A DNA stretch of 64,000 nucleotides from Clostridiales bacterium (GCA_017615755.1 JAFZZM010000017.1:20308-84307); one strand, 5' to 3'; numbered from the stretch's first letter, positions 44,169 to 54,146 are shown. Made by a program: numbers and translations. The notes: generated from the sequence alone by a model not told the origin.

Positions 44169-45069
44169 GACTTTCAGTGTTGAAAACTTTGAAGGCCGTG
44201 TTGATGCCTATATTCCTAAGGCTTGTCCTGACCTTTCGCGTTCTCGCGCGGCCCAGTTGATCGCCGACGGATCGGTCCTTGTGAACGGAAAGGCCGTGAA
44301 GGCTTCTTTTAAGGTTTTCGGTGGGGAAGAGATCTCGATCGATTTCCCGGAACCTGTTGATACAGATGCGAAGCCGGAAGATATTCCTCTTGATATCGTT
44401 TATGAGGACAAGGATCTTCTGATCATCAACAAACCACAAGGCATGGTAGTACATCCGGCTCCCGGACATTATTCCGGTACGCTTGTTAATGCTCTGCTTT
44501 ATCACTGTCAGGGTGAACTGTCCGATATCAATGGAGTTATCCGTCCTGGTATCGTCCATCGTATCGACATGGATACGTCCGGTCTGATGGTTGCCGTGAA
44601 GAATAATGAAACACATATGGCCATGGCCAAGATGATCGCCGAGCATGAGGTCGTTCGTGAATATCGTGCTTGTGTTTACGGAATCGTGGATTCGGATAAG
44701 GGAACGATCCATGCGCCGATCGGACGCGCTTTGAACGACAGAAGAAAAATGACTGTTTGTGAAGGCGGAAAGGATTCGATCACACATTTTGAGGTGTTGG
44801 AACGTTTTCGTAAAGGAACTGACCTCCTTTGCCGTCTCGAAACGGGAAGAACCCATCAGATCCGTGCACATATGACTTATATCGGTCATCCTTGTATCGG
44901 CGACCCTCTTTATGCGCCGAAGCGGGAGCGGTATAATCTAACTGGACAGGCTTTGCACAGCACTTCGATCCGTTTCATTCATCCGAGAACGGAAGAAGTG
45001 ATATCGTATACAGTCGATATTCCCGAGCATTACAAGACTTTGCTCGAGATGCTCAGAAATGATTGTTGA
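44161..45069 (+). CDS. RluD-family 23S rRNA pseudouridine synthase
   Basis: The 302-aa protein has an N-terminal S4 RNA-binding domain (about 14-75, SRSRAAQLIADGSVLVNGK) and a pseudouridine synthase domain with the catalytic motif HRIDMDTSG near 138 (Asp in the RxDxxTSG pattern), plus LETGRTHQIRAHM near 222. This matches RluD/YlyB-type enzymes. In B. subtilis the homologue ylyB also follows lspA, so the gene order supports the call. The ATG at 44161 follows AAGGATGAG and overlaps lspA. Confidence 0.92.
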   Translation: MIETFSVENFEGRVDAYIPKACPDLSRSRAAQLIADGSVLVNGKAVKASFKVFGGEEISIDFPEPVDTDAKPEDIPLDIVYEDKDLLIINKPQGMVVHPAPGHYSGTLVNALLYHCQGELSDINGVIRPGIVHRIDMDTSGLMVAVKNNETHMAMAKMIAEHEVVREYRACVYGIVDSDKGTIHAPIGRALNDRRKMTVCEGGKDSITHFEVLERFRKGTDLLCRLETGRTHQIRAHMTYIGHPCIGDPLYAPKRERYNLTGQALHSTSIRFIHPRTEEVISYTVDIPEHYKTLLEMLRNDC

Positions 45070-45080
45070 GGAGAGACAAA

Positions 45081-46028
45081 TTGAAAGAAGAGATATTTGT
45101 TGACGTTAAACATCTAAGCGATATATGTGCCAATAACGGGAGCTGGCTTTCTTTGGCCGCGGAGGCTTTTGAATGCGAGATCGTTCCTTGTGATTCCGGT
45201 ATTTCCGTAACCGGCGATATCCGCTCGCTGGATCATGTTTCTCAGTTGATTCCTGCTATCGATGCGCTTCTTGATAAGAAAGAGCAGCTTGATGAGTCGA
45301 CAATCAGATATTTGTGCCTTCTCGAGAAGGAAAACCGTCTTTCTGAGTTTATGGAAGAGGATTCTCCGGTCCTGTTTACTACGCCAGCCGGTCGTTCGAT
45401 CCGCGCAAAAACGCTTGGTCAGCGTGTGTATGTTGACGCGATAGCTAAGAACGAAGTGGTCATCTGTAAAGGTCCTGCCGGTTCGGGAAAGACTTTTCTC
45501 GGTGTGGCGATGGCGGTACTGGCACTCCGTAACCGTACGGTTTCCAGGATCATCCTGACACGTCCGGCTGTTGAGGCCGGTGAGAAGCTGGGATATCTTC
45601 CGGGTGATATCGAGGAAAAAGTGGATCCGTATATGCGCCCGATTTATGATGCTCTTCTTGAACTCATGGGCAGGGAGAATTTCGAAAGAAATCTGGACCG
45701 TGGAATAATTGAAGTTTCTCCTCTCGCTTATATGCGTGGCCGTAATCTGGATGATTCCTTTATTCTTCTGGATGAAGCGCAGAACACCACGATTGAGCAG
45801 ATGATGATGTTTCTTACCAGAATGGGCATGAATTCCCGTGTTTGTGTGTGCGGTGATACGACGCAGATCGACCTTCCTTTCGGATATAAGAACGGTCTGG
45901 ACGACGCGATGAACATTCTGAAGGATATAAAGGGGATCACCACTGTGTCTTTGCAGGAAGCGGATATTGTCCGTAATCCTTTGGTGCAAAAGATCATAAT
46001 GGCTTATAATGCTAGGGAAAGGAAGTGA
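45081..46028 (+). CDS. phoH: PhoH-like ATPase
   Basis: The 315-aa protein has an N-terminal KH-like region and a P-loop ATPase domain with Walker A GPAGSGKTFLG near 138-148, the ILTRPAVEAGEKLGYLPGD family stretch near 165-183 and Walker B FILLDEAQNTT near 232. PhoH/YbeZ proteins are linked to YbeY and RNA metabolism; ybeY lies two genes downstream. The start is TTG at 45081, seven bases after GAGGAGAG. It is the first gene of the phoH-pgpH-ybeY/era-recO series. Confidence 0.93.
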   Translation: MKEEIFVDVKHLSDICANNGSWLSLAAEAFECEIVPCDSGISVTGDIRSLDHVSQLIPAIDALLDKKEQLDESTIRYLCLLEKENRLSEFMEEDSPVLFTTPAGRSIRAKTLGQRVYVDAIAKNEVVICKGPAGSGKTFLGVAMAVLALRNRTVSRIILTRPAVEAGEKLGYLPGDIEEKVDPYMRPIYDALLELMGRENFERNLDRGIIEVSPLAYMRGRNLDDSFILLDEAQNTTIEQMMMFLTRMGMNSRVCVCGDTTQIDLPFGYKNGLDDAMNILKDIKGITTVSLQEADIVRNPLVQKIIMAYNARERK

Positions 46029-46035
46029 ACGGTGC

Positions 46036-48123
46036 GTGCGGAATAATAAGAAAAACCAGAAGCTTTTAAAAGTGATCCGTTATTCTCTTTTGCCGATCCT
46101 TGCGGCATTGATCATTGCTATTGTTTACCTTGGTTCACTTCCTAGAAAGTATAACATCACTCAAGGTTCGGTTAGTGAATACGATATCACTGCTTCACGT
46201 TCCGCTACGGATACATATGAGACGGAGAAGCGTGCTCTTGTTGCCAAGACGCAGGTCATGCCGATCTATGTGATCTCCGATGAAGTTTCCGAGACCAATA
46301 AACAGACTGTGGACGGGTTCTTCAAGTACTGCGAAGAACTCCGAAACAACAATGTCGATACTCTGGGTACGATCCTGAGAAATAAACAGGAGATGGCCGA
46401 GCTTCTTAAGACGGCGTTAAAAGAGTCCTACAATCTGGAGCTTTCCACGAATGTAGCCTATACGCTGGCCAATATTTCTTTTGTGGATTTCAATCATGTC
46501 CGCGATGAAGCGAAGAATATCACAGAACTGCTTTCTTTGTATGCTCTTGATACGCAGACACTTCCGGTTGAGATCAATAATGCGGTATCTGAACTTCCTG
46601 ATTTTTCGACAAGTGCAAATACGAACTATGTTTCCAATTCGGAGCTTTTGAAGGTTTTGTTAAATGCACTGCTCAAGCCGAATGCGACGTATGATGCCAA
46701 GGAAACGGAAGCGGCGAGGGAAGCAGCCTATATCAACGCTGTCAGCGAACCTGCCATGATCCAGAAGGGAACACGTATCGTAAGTGTAGGTGAGACGATC
46801 ACACCGAAGATCTACAGCCAGTTGCAGGATCTCGATCTTCTTTCCGGTTCCCGTTTCGATCTGAAGCTCCTTGTGGGTATTATCGTTTATGTATTCATCA
46901 TATTCTTTGCCGGTGCCTTCTATCTTCTTCGTCACGAGAAGGACTACAAGGTTGACTCGAAGACAGGTATTTCCTTGATCCTGGCGTTTGTCGTTCCGGT
47001 CGTTTCCGGCGTATATCTTTCGAATATCCATCCGTTGTTTTCTACGATCGTATTTACCAGCGTGATCTTTTCTACCTATCTCGGTATTCAGGGTGGAATT
47101 ACACTTAGTTCTCTGGCGCTCCTGTTCATTCTTCCGATGAGTGGTTTTGACACAGAACTTGTTTTTGTTTCACTGATCGGTATCTACATCAGCTGTGTTA
47201 TCGCAGGCCAGCGCAATCATCGATACAATTCGGCTACGCTGATCATCTTTACCACCCTTGGATCCGTGTTTGCTTCCTTTGCATACAATCTGGTCACACA
47301 GGCTTCCAAAACCGATACTTTTAATTCTCTCCTTTGGAGTGCGGTAGGCTCCGGCTGTTCCGTTATCGCCGCGATCGGCTGCCAGCCTTTGTTTGAGCTG
47401 ATCTCCAATACTGCTTCTCCGATGAGACTTCTGGATCTTGCCCAGCAGAGCCATCCTTTGTTGAAGCGTCTCTTCCTTGAGGCCCCGGGTACATATCAGC
47501 ACAGCATCATGGTGGCCAATCTCGCAGACTCTGCTGCCGAAGCGGTGGGGGCCAATGCACTTCTTGCAAAGGTTGGTTCCTATTACCACGATATCGGTAA
47601 GCTGGAATGCCCGGAGTATTTTACCGAGAATCAGCAGGATGGCGTGAATCCTCATGATTCTCTCCCTGTTGAAAAGAGTATTCAGATCATTACCGCTCAT
47701 CCTTCCGATGGATTGAAGCTTGCGAAAAAGGCTTTTCTTCCACTCCCGGTTCAGAGTATCATCTTGGAACACCACGGAACGACCTGTCCCGGATACTTCT
47801 ATCAGAAGGCGAAGAAAGAAGCGGAGGAGAAGGGTGAACCTCTGCCGAACAAATTTGACTTCAGCTATAAGGGAACCGTTCCTTCTTCAAAAGAATCCGC
47901 TATTATCATGATCGCGGACTCATGTGAAGCCGCGATCCGTTCCAAGGGCGTTCGTGATCTTGAGGAGACCGAGGCGCTCTGCAGAAAGATCATTAAGCAA
48001 AAAATCGATGAAGACCAGCTTGTGAATTCCGACCTGTCATTCCATGATCTCGAGTTGATCGTAAGTGCTTTTATACAGGTATATGCAGGCTTCTTCCATG
48101 AAAGGGTGAAGTATCCTGAATGA
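46036..48123 (+). CDS. pgpH: Cyclic-di-AMP phosphodiesterase PgpH (7TM-HD family)
   Basis: PgpH degrades the second messenger c-di-AMP. The 695-aa protein has an N-terminal membrane helix (about 12-32), a large extracellular 7TMR-HDED region (about 40-255), seven membrane helices (about 265-460) and a cytoplasmic HD domain with QHSIMVANLADSAAEAVG near 488, YYHDIGKLECPEYF near 516 and EHHGTT near 572. The start is probably GTG at 46036 after AAAGGAAG; the frame from 46009 would overlap phoH. It overlaps the ybeY-era gene by 4 bp. The order phoH-pgpH-ybeY matches Bacillus yqfE-yqfF-yqfG. Confidence 0.93.
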   Translation: MRNNKKNQKLLKVIRYSLLPILAALIIAIVYLGSLPRKYNITQGSVSEYDITASRSATDTYETEKRALVAKTQVMPIYVISDEVSETNKQTVDGFFKYCEELRNNNVDTLGTILRNKQEMAELLKTALKESYNLELSTNVAYTLANISFVDFNHVRDEAKNITELLSLYALDTQTLPVEINNAVSELPDFSTSANTNYVSNSELLKVLLNALLKPNATYDAKETEAAREAAYINAVSEPAMIQKGTRIVSVGETITPKIYSQLQDLDLLSGSRFDLKLLVGIIVYVFIIFFAGAFYLLRHEKDYKVDSKTGISLILAFVVPVVSGVYLSNIHPLFSTIVFTSVIFSTYLGIQGGITLSSLALLFILPMSGFDTELVFVSLIGIYISCVIAGQRNHRYNSATLIIFTTLGSVFASFAYNLVTQASKTDTFNSLLWSAVGSGCSVIAAIGCQPLFELISNTASPMRLLDLAQQSHPLLKRLFLEAPGTYQHSIMVANLADSAAEAVGANALLAKVGSYYHDIGKLECPEYFTENQQDGVNPHDSLPVEKSIQIITAHPSDGLKLAKKAFLPLPVQSIILEHHGTTCPGYFYQKAKKEAEEKGEPLPNKFDFSYKGTVPSSKESAIIMIADSCEAAIRSKGVRDLEETEALCRKIIKQKIDEDQLVNSDLSFHDLELIVSAFIQVYAGFFHERVKYPE

Positions 48124-49670
48124 GTATCAATATCTATAACCAGACACGTTCCTATACGAAAGAAGAAGAGAAGACTTTTTCCGCTGATGTGGCAAAAGCA
48201 CTCTCTACCCTCCTTTCTTCGTCATTCATCGACAAGCGTATCTACGCCGCTTCTGCCGAAGTGTGCGTCGACATTCGTTTGGTGGGCAGCGCAGCCATCC
48301 GCAAATTGAATGCGGAGCACCGCAGCCTGGATAAGGTGACTGACGTACTGTCGTTTCCTGTACTGGATATGGTCGATGGGCAGTTGTCCTCCGATCTGAT
48401 GCCTTACGATTTTTCCTATGACGAAGGGAAGAAGTCCCTGATGCTCGGCGATGTGGTGATCTGCCCGGAACGCGCGAAGAAGCAGGCCGAAGAATACGGC
48501 CATTCTCTTGAACGCGAGATGGTTTTCCTGGCTGTGCATTCTTTCCTGCACCTTCTTGGTTTTGACCATGAGCACGGCCGCGATGAGGATAAGATGTTCT
48601 CGATCCAGGAAGAAGTTCTGGTAAAGATCGGACTTCCGAGAGATCCGGATGCAGCGAAGATAAAGACAGAGAAGGGTGGCGTAGCCGTTTCTTCTAAGTC
48701 GAAAGCAGAAGAGCCTGATGAAGACCTCCATCCGGTCGGCGAGATGCTGCCGCACTGCGGTTACTGCGCTTTGATCGGCCGACCGAATGTCGGTAAATCC
48801 ACGCTTTTAAATGCGATCTCCGGCATGAAACTTGCGATCGTATCCCATAAGCCACAGACTACAAGAACGAATATATCTGCAATTTACAACCGCGAAGATG
48901 CCCAGGTGATCTTTGTTGATACGCCCGGTATCCATCGCCCGGAATCCAAACTCTCCGAGTTTATGGTCGATTCCTCGTTCCGTGCGGCAAAGGGTGCGGA
49001 TGTCGTAGTCCTTATGGTCGACGGGCGCTTTTCCAAGCCGGCAAATGTTGAGAAGAAGGCAGTCGAGACAGCGAAGAAACTTAAGAAACCGTTGCTTCTC
49101 GTAGTCAATAAAGCTGATGCGGTCTCGAAAGAGTCCCTGCTCCCGCTTATTGCCAACTATTCGGCGATGGCTGATTTTGAAGAGATCATTCCGATCTCGG
49201 CACTGAAAGAAGACGGCATCGAAGAACTGATGAATGTGATCATCAGTAAGCTTCCGTCCCAGCCGAGATATTTCCCGATGGAAGAAGTTACCGACCAGTC
49301 AGAACGTGAGATCTCCGCGGAATTGATCCGTGAGCAGATCCTGCATTTTACTAACGAAGAGATCCCGCATGGTACAGCGGTGGAGATCGATTCTTTTGAA
49401 GAAGAACTGAAAGACGACGCGGTCGACAGTTATGACCGTTCCCTTATCAAGATCCACGCATCGATCATCTGCGAGAAGGATTCTCATAAGAGTATCCTTC
49501 TGGGCAAGAACGGCCAGATGATCAAGCGGATCGGCACCGCAGCAAGACAGAACATCGAGAAGATGACAGATTGCAAGGTGTTTCTCGATCTGTATGTAAA
49601 AGTCCGTAAAGATTGGAAGAATAAGCAGGTTTTCCTCAACGAATTCGGCTATACCAAGAAGGACGATTGA
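48120..49670 (+). CDS. ybeY-era: Fused rRNA-maturation nuclease YbeY and GTPase Era
   Basis: The 516-aa protein joins two 30S-maturation factors normally made separately. Residues about 1-170 are YbeY, with the metal site HSFLHLLGFDHEHG (H140, H144, H150; the usual HGxLHLxGYDH has a Ser in place of Gly). After a charged linker (about 172-208) comes Era: G1 GRPNVGKST at 220-228, DTPG near 268, NKAD near 334, SALK near 362, and a C-terminal KH domain (about 415-510) with SILLGKNGQMIKRIG. YbeY and Era interact physically and genetically in other bacteria. dgkA and cdd, which often separate them, are absent. Confidence 0.94.
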   Translation: MSINIYNQTRSYTKEEEKTFSADVAKALSTLLSSSFIDKRIYAASAEVCVDIRLVGSAAIRKLNAEHRSLDKVTDVLSFPVLDMVDGQLSSDLMPYDFSYDEGKKSLMLGDVVICPERAKKQAEEYGHSLEREMVFLAVHSFLHLLGFDHEHGRDEDKMFSIQEEVLVKIGLPRDPDAAKIKTEKGGVAVSSKSKAEEPDEDLHPVGEMLPHCGYCALIGRPNVGKSTLLNAISGMKLAIVSHKPQTTRTNISAIYNREDAQVIFVDTPGIHRPESKLSEFMVDSSFRAAKGADVVVLMVDGRFSKPANVEKKAVETAKKLKKPLLLVVNKADAVSKESLLPLIANYSAMADFEEIIPISALKEDGIEELMNVIISKLPSQPRYFPMEEVTDQSEREISAELIREQILHFTNEEIPHGTAVEIDSFEEELKDDAVDSYDRSLIKIHASIICEKDSHKSILLGKNGQMIKRIGTAARQNIEKMTDCKVFLDLYVKVRKDWKNKQVFLNEFGYTKKDD

Positions 49671-49673
49671 TCT

Positions 49674-50432
49674 ATGGGCGCCACCATTTCTTTGCGAGCT
49701 GTTGTGATCCATAACCGGCCGCATCGTGATCAGGATGCGATCGTTACGATGCTGTCGCATAAGCATGGCTTGCTGAAGGTGATGGTGCCGGGTGCCAAGA
49801 AGCATTCCTCGAGACTTGCACCGCTTGCAACTCCGCCGCTTCTCGGCGATTTTGTTCTGAGTGAAAGTAAAGGATTCTACTATCTCAAAGAAGGGGATGC
49901 CGTTGAAAGTTTCAAAGGCCTGTATTCCTCTTTTGAAGCCCTGACCGCTGCATCCCATATCCTCGAAGTGGTCCAGGATACGGTCGTGGACACGGAGTCG
50001 GCACAGGTGATCTATCCGTTGTTGCTTTATGTGCTCTACGATCTTTCCACTCATGCGGAAAAATACCGTCAGATCGTGGCGGCTTTTGAGTGGCGCCTGA
50101 TGGATGCTCTCGGCTTCGGCTTTGATCTTCACGACTGCGATTGCGGAAAGCCGAATGAGATGCCGACCTATGCGTTTTCCTTCACAAAATGCCGTTTGTT
50201 CTGTTCGAATGTTGCCTGTGTGGCGAAAGCCCAGGATTACCGCTTCGTATCTTCCGGCTGCGTCGAGGCACTGCGATACATAAGAGATGCAAAACTGGAA
50301 AGATTAAGTGCTTTTCACGCCGCTGATTACGTCCTGGATGACCTTAGCGCGGTCACGCATCGTTATCTCTGTGAGCGTCTCGAAAAGAACTACGACAAGA
50401 TGTCGATCATCGATTCGCTTCCACCGGTTTGA
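49674..50432 (+). CDS. recO: DNA repair protein RecO
   Basis: RecO loads RecA onto SSB-coated single-stranded DNA in the RecFOR pathway. The 252-aa protein has the N-terminal OB-fold (ISLRAVVIHNRPHRDQDAIV, then HGLLKVMVPGAKK near 37-49), the helical middle domain, and a zinc-type region with C-x-C (DCDCG near 144) and CRLFCSNVAC near 163-172. It lies 3 bp after ybeY-era, the usual era-recO order. The convergent helicase gene ends 9 bp beyond its stop, with no terminator between. Confidence 0.92.
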   Translation: MGATISLRAVVIHNRPHRDQDAIVTMLSHKHGLLKVMVPGAKKHSSRLAPLATPPLLGDFVLSESKGFYYLKEGDAVESFKGLYSSFEALTAASHILEVVQDTVVDTESAQVIYPLLLYVLYDLSTHAEKYRQIVAAFEWRLMDALGFGFDLHDCDCGKPNEMPTYAFSFTKCRLFCSNVACVAKAQDYRFVSSGCVEALRYIRDAKLERLSAFHAADYVLDDLSAVTHRYLCERLEKNYDKMSIIDSLPPV

Positions 50433-50441
50433 ATATCCACG

Positions 50442-52901
50442 TCATTCCAGCTCATCCCAGAGGATCTCCGCATCCTCGTGAGTATATTCCGCCGTTTTCC
50501 AGTGTTCCGGATAAAGCGCGACGTAATCTTCGCGTGCGTACCGCTCGTCCATCAGGACGATGAATCCCTTGTCGTCTTCGTTTCGTATGACGCGGCCGGC
50601 TGCCTGCAGGACTTTCTCCCAGCCCGGATACTTATATGCATAAGCAAAGCCGTCGTGGAACTTGTTCTGGAAGTACTGGGACAGGATCTCGCGTTCTTTC
50701 GAGATCTGCGGTAATCCGACTCCGACGATAAAAGCACCCTTCAAGCGGTCGCCGACCAGATCGATGCCTTCGCCAAAATGTCCGCCGAGCACGGCAAGTC
50801 CCAGAAGTGTTTTCTTTCCATGTGTATCAAAGCGAGCAAGATAGCGTTTTTTCTCGTCTTCGCCCATGCCGGGATGCTGCATCATGATCTCGATGTCGGA
50901 ACTTCCGGAAGAAGCCTTGATGAGCTTCTCGTAAACCATTTCCATGTAGGCAAAGGATGGGAAGAAGACCATGAAGTTCTCTTTGTGGCCCGAAACCATA
51001 CGAAGAATCGTGCTGCTGATGGTTGCTGCCGTAAAATGCCGTTCCTGGTATGTGGTCTTGATATCTTTGACAACCAGGACCTGCAGGTTTTCCGGCGGAA
51101 AAGGACTCGGGAGCTGCATCATCTTCGAAAAGGTGGTGTCTTTGCCGACGATCATGCTCTGATAATACTGGGCCGGAGACATCGTAGCAGAGAAGAAGAC
51201 TGCGTTGTGCGCGTCCTTCAGGACATTACAGATCTTCTCGGAGGCATCAAGACAATCCAGACGCACGGTAACATCGTACTGACCATTGTCACAAGCCCCG
51301 GAACGAGTTACTTCCAGGATGTACGCTTCATCGTAATACCATTCCAGGATGGTCAGGAAGAAACGTGCTTCGAAGTAGAATTCGGATAGGATCCGCCGTT
51401 TGCCACGGTCTTCGAGTTCGCTCAGAATATTCGCGATATGAAAGCACAGCGCCCAAAGGATCTGATAGAGCGTCTGCGGCGCCGCTTTTGCCGCACGGAA
51501 ATCTTCACCGATAAGAATATCCTTTTCGGCAATCTTGCTTTCCACGATGTTCAGGCCCGCAGAGCCTTTTTCAAAAGAATAGTCCAGGACATTGAAATAG
51601 TCTGCGATCTGACCGGCGTATTTCGCCGTTTTCGGTGAGATCTCGGTAAGAAGTGTAATAGCATTCAGCAAAGTGCTTCTGGAAAAATCCGCACTGAACA
51701 TATCCCTGGAACGGGAGATCATGTTGTGAGCCTCGTCGATAAGAAGCGTATGACAGAAATCGCTTGCCACAAAATAACGCTGCAGATGGATACGCGGATG
51801 AAAGGCATGATTATAGTCACAGATGATCACATCGCACATGTTTGAAGCATCTAACTGCAACTCGTGTGCACAGATCTTATGTTTCTGTGCTGTGCGCCGG
51901 ATGTCCTCGGGATAGATGGCATCGAGCGAATACAGTTCTTCCAGCGCGGCGTTCAGCCGGGTATAGTAACCGTCGGCATATTTGCAGAATTTGCTGTCAC
52001 AGAAGTCCTCGCCCGCGATACACATATTCTCCTTGGGTGACAGCAGGATGGACTTAACCACCAGACCTTGCTGACGCATGTCGTTCAGGGCCTTGTCACA
52101 GACCTCACGGGTCGCCTGCTTGGCAGTCAGGTAGAAGATCTTGCCCTCCTGCGCATGTGGAAGCCACTTCACGGCCGGGTAAATGGTGCTGATAGTCTTG
52201 CCGATACCGGTAGGCGCTTCTGCAATCAGTGTCTCTTTATGTTTCAGTGTCGAAAGCACTGCCTGCATGAAGTCTCTTTGTCCGGCGCGTACGACGGGGT
52301 AGGGGAACTTCAGTGCCGAAATGGAATCATTTCTCTGGTTCTCATATTCATGGATGCGGTTTGCTTCCGCACAGTAAAGCGCGACAGTCTCGTCAAAGAA
52401 GTCGGCCGCTTCAGCCTTCGTGAAGACCTTCGACTTTTCGAGAAATTGATAGGTGATCGCGGATACATATCGAAGTGTGATCGTCAGATCTTCCACATCA
52501 GGATTGGCGCAATAATACATGTGAGCATAGAGCTTGACCTGCGCTTCGTGCGTGGGAAGCACCAGCTGATCGACATTTTCCACGACACGGTTGTGCGTCT
52601 TGATCTCGAAAACCACGACTTTCTTTTGCCCGGAAACCGCATCTTTCTGTTCCAGAACGCAGTCAGCGCGCCCGGTGATCTGAAGACGGAACAATTCAAA
52701 TTCGATTTCCTTGGACAGTGAATACTCAGTCAGCACTTCGTCCGTCTCATATTGTTTCTTGAGGTCGTGGAAGACTCTCTGATGAACTCTCGTGCCTTCT
52801 TGTCCGGACACGCCGCCAAAACCGGCGCCGAAAAGGGAACCGGTACGATACAGACGCTCGCAGAGCGCACGGACGGAGATCTTGTGAAGTGCTTTTTCCA
52901 T
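50442..52901 (-). CDS. XPD/DinG-type helicase with an N-terminal PD-(D/E)XK nuclease domain
   Basis: The 819-aa protein starts with a RecB/Cas4-like nuclease region (about 40-200: ITGRADCVL near 76, then VVVFEIKTH near 95, giving the D and ExK of the active site). A superfamily-2 helicase of the XPD/DinG type follows: Walker A EAPTGIGKTIS near 238, an iron-sulfur cysteine set (MCIAGEDFCDSKFC near 312-325), DEAH near 386 and motif VI QAAGRVIRNEDDKG near 770. It probably unwinds and trims DNA in repair. The start at 52901 has no strong ribosome site; the region upstream to 53015 is otherwise empty. Confidence 0.9.
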   Translation of the reverse strand: MEKALHKISVRALCERLYRTGSLFGAGFGGVSGQEGTRVHQRVFHDLKKQYETDEVLTEYSLSKEIEFELFRLQITGRADCVLEQKDAVSGQKKVVVFEIKTHNRVVENVDQLVLPTHEAQVKLYAHMYYCANPDVEDLTITLRYVSAITYQFLEKSKVFTKAEAADFFDETVALYCAEANRIHEYENQRNDSISALKFPYPVVRAGQRDFMQAVLSTLKHKETLIAEAPTGIGKTISTIYPAVKWLPHAQEGKIFYLTAKQATREVCDKALNDMRQQGLVVKSILLSPKENMCIAGEDFCDSKFCKYADGYYTRLNAALEELYSLDAIYPEDIRRTAQKHKICAHELQLDASNMCDVIICDYNHAFHPRIHLQRYFVASDFCHTLLIDEAHNMISRSRDMFSADFSRSTLLNAITLLTEISPKTAKYAGQIADYFNVLDYSFEKGSAGLNIVESKIAEKDILIGEDFRAAKAAPQTLYQILWALCFHIANILSELEDRGKRRILSEFYFEARFFLTILEWYYDEAYILEVTRSGACDNGQYDVTVRLDCLDASEKICNVLKDAHNAVFFSATMSPAQYYQSMIVGKDTTFSKMMQLPSPFPPENLQVLVVKDIKTTYQERHFTAATISSTILRMVSGHKENFMVFFPSFAYMEMVYEKLIKASSGSSDIEIMMQHPGMGEDEKKRYLARFDTHGKKTLLGLAVLGGHFGEGIDLVGDRLKGAFIVGVGLPQISKEREILSQYFQNKFHDGFAYAYKYPGWEKVLQAAGRVIRNEDDKGFIVLMDERYAREDYVALYPEHWKTAEYTHEDAEILWDELE

Positions 52902-53015
52902 AGATTCATTATAATATAATGGTCATGTATTCCATAGCGGAAAGGAAAATGTATCTGTTTCTGCTCGAAAAGCACTTAAAATGCAATTTCGAACACGAAA
53001 AGTTTCATAATTTGA

Positions 53016-53044
53016 TTGTACAATGCGGAAACTAGTGTTATACT
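53016..53044 (+). promoter_or_regulatory. Promoter of ddh
   Basis: TTGTAC (53016-53021) and TATACT (53039-53044) with exactly 17 bp between, 47 bp before the start. Confidence 0.8.
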
Positions 53045-53091
53045 TCGCATGTTAGTAATAAGTCTGAATATCACAAAGGAGAAAATTGCAT

Positions 53092-54078
53092 ATGGCGATT
53101 CGTATTGGTATTTATGGTTATGGTAATTTAGGTAGAGGTGTAGAAGCCAGTATCATGCAGAATCCGGATATGGAGTTGGTGGCAGTATTTACTCGTCGTG
53201 ACCCGGCTTCGCTCCAGATTCAGACAAAGACGGCAAAAGTAATGTCTGTTAACGATTGTGCATCCATGAAGGATCAGATCGATGTCATGATCCTCTGCGG
53301 CGGCAGCGCTACGGATCTTCCGGAGCAGAGCCCGAAGCTTGCTTCGATGTTCAACATTGTTGACAGTTTTGATACACACGCAAATATCCCTACTCACTTT
53401 GAAGAAGTTGATGCAGCAGCTAAGGCGGCCGGCACTGTCGGTGCGATCTCCGTCGGCTGGGACCCGGGTATGTTCTCTCTTGCAAGAATCTATTCCCAGT
53501 CTATCCTGCCGGAAGGTGAGAGTTATACATTCTGGGGCAAGGGCGTAAGCCAGGGTCACTCTGATGCGATCCGTCGCGTAAAGGGTGTTAAGAACGGCAA
53601 GCAGTATACGATCCCGGTAGAGAGTGCTCTTGAGGCAGTCCGCTCCGGTTCTCAGCCTGAGTTGACAACTCGTCAGAAGCACACACGTGAGTGCTTCGTA
53701 GTACCGGAAGAAGGCGCTGATCTTGCACTGATCGAGAACGATATCAAGACTATGCCGAATTACTTCGCAGATTACGATACAACCGTACACTTCATCACAG
53801 AAGAAGAACTGCAGAAGAACCACAGCGGTATCCCGCACGGCGGTTTCTGCTTCCGTTCCGGTGTTTCCGGTTTCAACAAGGAAAACAAGCACATCATCGA
53901 GTACAGCCTCAAGCTGGATTCCAACCCGGAATTCACAGCCGGCGTTCTCGTTGCTTACGCTCGTGCCGTAGCTCGTCTTTCTAAGGAAGGCGTTACAGGT
54001 TGTAAGACAGTTCTGGATATTGCTCCGGCATATCTCAGCCCGCTGTCCGGCGAAGCGCTTAGAAAAGAACTTGTTTAA
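53092..54078 (+). CDS. ddh: meso-Diaminopimelate D-dehydrogenase
   Basis: It makes meso-diaminopimelate directly from tetrahydrodipicolinate with NADPH and ammonia, a short route to lysine and peptidoglycan. The 328-aa protein has the Rossmann start IRIGIYGYGNLGRGVE, CGGSATDLPEQSP near 65, VDSFDTHANIPTHFEEVD near 86-103, SVGWDPGMFS near 115 and WGKGVSQGHSDAIRRVKGV near 144-162, all typical of Ddh. AAAGGAG lies before the ATG at 53092. It is a single gene with its own promoter and terminator. It implies a DAP-type cell wall. Confidence 0.95.
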   Translation: MAIRIGIYGYGNLGRGVEASIMQNPDMELVAVFTRRDPASLQIQTKTAKVMSVNDCASMKDQIDVMILCGGSATDLPEQSPKLASMFNIVDSFDTHANIPTHFEEVDAAAKAAGTVGAISVGWDPGMFSLARIYSQSILPEGESYTFWGKGVSQGHSDAIRRVKGVKNGKQYTIPVESALEAVRSGSQPELTTRQKHTRECFVVPEEGADLALIENDIKTMPNYFADYDTTVHFITEEELQKNHSGIPHGGFCFRSGVSGFNKENKHIIEYSLKLDSNPEFTAGVLVAYARAVARLSKEGVTGCKTVLDIAPAYLSPLSGEALRKELV

Positions 54079-54146
54079 TCTTCGGATCACAACAATGTAG
54101 AACAAGCAGCTGCTCTCGACTTATAGCTGCATGTAATAAAGAAATG

